A stretch of 8,407 nt of DNA from contig CAYOIB010000098.1 of assembly GCA_964403935.1 (NCBI GenBank), positions 1 through 8,407 on the forward strand, written 5' to 3'. The notes beneath the pieces were generated by a model. That model worked only from the letters and a program-made list of their open reading frames with translations. It was not told the DNA's origin and made no database searches. The position numbers and the translations under genes were made by a program. This stretch comes from SLLG01 sp964403935. Its GTDB lineage: Bacteria > Verrucomicrobiota > Verrucomicrobiia > Opitutales > Oceanipulchritudinaceae. The first letter of the stretch is position 1; each line of letters starts with the position of its first letter. This document shows positions 5,908 to 8,407 of this stretch, piece by piece.

Positions 5908-7722
5908 TTAGTAGCAATCGCGCTGGTAGCGCTTTTCTTTGCTTAAGCGGGAGAGGTACTCGCGGGCGGCGTCTTCAGACATGGACCCTTCCTTCGCGAT
6001 AATATCCTGAAGTGCTTGGTTAACGTCTTTGGCCATGCGCTGGGCATCGCCGCAGACATAGACGTGCGCCCCCTCTTCAATCCAGCGATAAAGTTCTTTG
6101 CTCTGTTCGTGGAGGCGGTGCTGGACATAGACTTTCTCTGGAGCATCGCGCGAGAAGGCGACGTCCATGCGGGTGAGGAGGCCGTCCTTCAAGTAGTCCA
6201 GCCACTCAAGCTGGTAGAGGAAGTCGTAGCTAAAATGTTGATCGCCAAAGAGAAGCCAGTTCTTTCCGGAGGCACCCGTTTCGGACCGTTCTTCAATGAA
6301 CGAGCGGAAGGGGGCGATGCCGGTGCCGGGCCCGATCATGATGATCGGTCTTTGTGGATCTTCCGGCAGACGGAAGCGTGTGTTTGCATGGATGTAAACA
6401 GGCACTGTATCGCCAATATCGACGCGATCTGCCAGGTAGGTGGAGGCGACGCCTTTGCGGTCACGCCCATGGGTCTGATAGCGAACGGCCCCGACGGTCA
6501 GATGCACTTGGTCGGGATGCTTGCTCAGGCTCGACGAAATGGAATACAGGCGAGGCGGCTGAAGGCGGAGGAGTTTGGCCAGCTGCTGGGGTGTCAGGTT
6601 CTTTGCCGGGTGGTCCGTGAACAGGTCCACCACCTGGCGGCCTTCGCAATAGGTGCGCACCTTCCCCTCGTCTTCAGCGATGCGGGTGAGGTTTTCAATC
6701 CCGGTGAGGCGGGCATACTCTTCGACGACTTTCCGGCTGAGGGTCGTGCTGTCGAGTTCCTCAATCAAAATCTGTCGGAGGGACCCCGCGCTCCCATCCG
6801 CGCGATTGACATCCTCATTTCCGCTGAAGCCAGAGGCCTCAATCAACTGCTCAACCACTTCCGGGCAGTTGCGTGGCTTCACCCCGAGGGAATCGCCGGG
6901 GACGTAGGCAAGCCCCGAGCCTTCAAGTGAGAACTCAAGGTGGTAGGTTTCTTTGGCGGAACCCGTTCCGTTCAGATTGATCCGATCAAGTAACTCGGCC
7001 TGGAAGGGATTTGCCTTGCTCCAGTTTGACTCAACAGGCGGAGCCCCAAAATCGCCTGGGTAAACCAACGGTACTTCCGCGGCAGCGGGAGCCTCGGCGG
7101 TGTCGAGCACGTCCAGGACAGAGTCAAACCATTGGCGAAACCCTGGCTCGTAGTCGACGTCACAGTCAGCCCGGGGGACCAATCTGGAGGCACCGAGCGC
7201 TTCAAAGCGGGCGTCAAAATCCTTCCCCATCTTGCAGAACTCGGCGTAGCTGGTGTCACCCAGACCACACACCGCGAACTTTGTTCCGCTCAAGTTTGGG
7301 GTGCTGCCGTTCATGAACTTCTCATAGAACTCAACCGCTCGCTCCGGCGGATCACCTTCGCCCCAGGTGCTGATGATCACGAGCAAGTTCTCAATATCCT
7401 TCAAAGCCGAGGGTTCGATGTCGCCCATGTCCTTCAGCGCCACCTTGAAGCCCCGCTTCCCCAGTTCCTTGCGGGCTTCGTCGGCGAGGGCTTCAGAGTT
7501 CCCGGATTCCGTCCCATACAATACTGTCACAGGCACTTTCGCAGCCGGTTTCGCGGGGACAGCGGGTTGAGCAGCGCCGGGAGCCTGCGCTCCAGCAAAC
7601 TGGCAGCCAGCAATGAATCCGCTAAACCACTGCATTTGCCCAGGGTTTATGGTCGACAGGAAACGGTTCAGCCATGCAGCCTGCTCTGGCGTGAACGGTG
7701 CGTTTTCTGGAATCGGTGTCAT
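5908..7722 (-). CDS. cysJ: Assimilatory sulfite reductase (NADPH) flavoprotein alpha subunit
   Basis: A 604-residue diflavin reductase that carries electrons from NADPH through FAD and FMN to CysI; length matches E. coli CysJ (599). An N-terminal segment with TPEQAAWLNRFLSTINPGQ (11-29) is typical of CysJ, followed by an alanine/proline linker (about 44-62). The flavodoxin domain has the FMN phosphate loop YGTESGNS (69-76), STWGEGDPP (118-126) and CGLGDTSYAEF (152-162). The FAD domain has RLYSISSS (391-398) and GVAST (424-428). The NADPH domain has GPGTGIAPFRSF (464-475), FGDQH (492-496), FSRD (523-526) and YVCGDAQRMAKDV (555-567). The protein ends in YQRDCY, close to the YQRDVY of the E. coli protein, with the terminal Tyr that stacks on FAD. 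It is the first gene of a cysJ-cysI-acetyltransferase unit. No ribosome-binding site is obvious before the ATG, which is unusual for so standard a gene. Confidence 0.96.
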   Translation of the reverse strand: MTPIPENAPFTPEQAAWLNRFLSTINPGQMQWFSGFIAGCQFAGAQAPGAAQPAVPAKPAAKVPVTVLYGTESGNSEALADEARKELGKRGFKVALKDMGDIEPSALKDIENLLVIISTWGEGDPPERAVEFYEKFMNGSTPNLSGTKFAVCGLGDTSYAEFCKMGKDFDARFEALGASRLVPRADCDVDYEPGFRQWFDSVLDVLDTAEAPAAAEVPLVYPGDFGAPPVESNWSKANPFQAELLDRINLNGTGSAKETYHLEFSLEGSGLAYVPGDSLGVKPRNCPEVVEQLIEASGFSGNEDVNRADGSAGSLRQILIEELDSTTLSRKVVEEYARLTGIENLTRIAEDEGKVRTYCEGRQVVDLFTDHPAKNLTPQQLAKLLRLQPPRLYSISSSLSKHPDQVHLTVGAVRYQTHGRDRKGVASTYLADRVDIGDTVPVYIHANTRFRLPEDPQRPIIMIGPGTGIAPFRSFIEERSETGASGKNWLLFGDQHFSYDFLYQLEWLDYLKDGLLTRMDVAFSRDAPEKVYVQHRLHEQSKELYRWIEEGAHVYVCGDAQRMAKDVNQALQDIIAKEGSMSEDAAREYLSRLSKEKRYQRDCY

Positions 7723-7806
7723 TCTGTGTCGGTTCGGGATGAAATGTGCAATCGGACCTTATGGACCAAGCGGACCCCGGAAAACAAGCCTGCCCTGAGG
7801 TTTAAT

Positions 7807-7824
7807 CCAATTGATTCAACTTGG
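7807..7824. repeat. Near-palindrome upstream of cysJ
   Basis: CCAA and TTGG flank TTGATTCAA, a 9-base palindrome around a central T, with one extra C on the right side. It is 85 bases upstream of the cysJ ATG, where an operator would be expected. The motif GATTCA inside it recurs at 7849-7854 and 7865-7870. Confidence 0.4.
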
Positions 7825-7860
7825 AAGGGCTCGCTCGATTTCTTGCGGGATTCAAAAGGG

Positions 7861-7909
7861 ATAAGATTCAGTTGAAGACAGAAGAGTCGGGATTTCAATC
7901 AAATCTTAT
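7861..7909. repeat. Long imperfect inverted repeat upstream of cysJ
   Basis: ATAAGATT (7861-7868) is matched by AATCTTAT (7902-7909). After a CA on each side, GTTGAA (7871-7876) pairs with TTCAAT (7894-7899) with one G-T wobble, leaving a 17-base loop. As RNA from the plus strand all 14 pairs form; from the minus strand one becomes an A-C mismatch. It lies 139-187 bases upstream of the cysJ start. It may be a regulator-binding dyad or an RNA hairpin. No T-run follows. Confidence 0.5.
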
Positions 7910-8407
7910 GTTCGGCACCAAGTTCACCTAAGAAAGCGCAGGGATCAATCTCTTTTTCAGATTTTGAGAGACTCTCTTCTGGGCTGTGGCAATGGCGGGC
8001 GCGTGAGGATTATCCATCGCAGCGCGGAGAGGTCCTTCCGCGTGCCCCTGGTTTAAATCAGGTTTTCAACCCAAGTTTCTCCCAGGACACCCTCTGTTAT
8101 CATCGAGTTCTGCGGAGGCAGCGTTGAAAACAAGTGCTGCCCGCAGGAGTGAATTGATTGGTGTCACGCATTCGGGATGTGGCCCGGCTCGCCCAGAGGG
8201 TATAAGGAGAGGCTTGCATGGATGCCCGCAGCGACGGTTCCCCGGGCACGTTGGGCCGGGGCAGGGGCGACAAACAAGGTTGATGAGATTGGGCCAGCGG
8301 ATCGATGTGGGGCAGGGGCCTCTTCAATCTTGCCATGACTAGGTGATCCTCCTCATTACTCCGATCCATACGGCTTATGATGTTTGGAGCTCTTTCTTTA
8401 CCGCCTT

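Larger units (their letters stand above)
7723..8407. other. Upstream region of cysJ and unassigned right-edge stretch
   Basis: No convincing gene. The part next to cysJ (7723-7910) is AT-richer and holds the two dyads listed separately; the cysJ promoter should lie here, but I found no -35/-10 pair good enough to call. From about 8100 the sequence is GC-rich. A minus-strand frame at 8100-8336 (78 residues from an ATG with AGGAGG 11 bases upstream) and a plus-strand 21-codon frame at 8218-8283 (AAGGAG eight bases before the ATG) each have a ribosome-binding-like site. They overlap on opposite strands, and neither peptide has a recognised motif. The last bases read on the minus strand (8407 to 8375) could be the end of a gene from outside, KAVKKELQTS then stop, but ten codons prove nothing. 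Confidence 0.5.

Noticed and set aside
6016..6930. Plus-strand open frame of 304 residues opposite cysJ
   Set aside because: Antisense shadow of cysJ, no recognised domain and no start signal.
7723..7910. Riboswitch upstream of cysJ
   Set aside because: I looked for SAM, cobalamin and TPP riboswitch consensus boxes on both strands and saw none; the dyads do not form a known fold.

Overview
This is an ordinary-looking chromosomal segment of a free-living Gram-negative-type bacterium. It carries four well-supported enzyme or transporter genes, one small acetyltransferase gene, one small membrane-protein gene and two tRNA genes, plus one broken mobile-element trace. GC content is moderately high, with AT-richer intergenic stretches. 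The coding sequences are ordinary bacterial ones. I cannot name the lineage; a marine bacterium, for example of the Verrucomicrobiota, would fit but is only a guess.

Left part (1-1935, plus strand): the end of an operon for a multisubunit cation/proton antiporter of the Mrp/Mnh type. It holds a 73-residue two-helix membrane protein that overlaps a 574-residue MrpD/NuoM-like proton-conducting subunit. The rest of the operon lies off the left edge. A hairpin follows the operon. A converging class I SAM-dependent methyltransferase gene lies on the minus strand (2034-2771).

Middle (2772-3812): two plus-strand tRNA genes, tRNA-Lys(CUU) and tRNA-Thr(UGU), both with encoded CCA. Behind them is about 700 bases without an intact gene. 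The only recognisable item there is a 59-codon open frame from 3505 whose first 25 or so residues look like the N-terminus of an IS110-family transposase, so this is probably a decayed insertion behind the tRNA pair.

Right part (3813-7722, minus strand): a compact sulfite-reductase operon in the order cysJ (flavoprotein), cysI (siroheme/4Fe-4S hemoprotein), then a small GNAT-fold acetyltransferase. CysJ passes electrons from NADPH through FAD and FMN to CysI, which reduces sulfite to sulfide for cysteine synthesis. The last 685 bases (7723-8407) hold the cysJ upstream region, with two dyad-symmetric elements, and a stretch with no convincing gene.

I found no sign of a new biological system. 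The items most worth a second look are the dyads upstream of cysJ, the acetyltransferase attached to the cysJI operon, and the IS110-like remnant behind tRNA-Thr.
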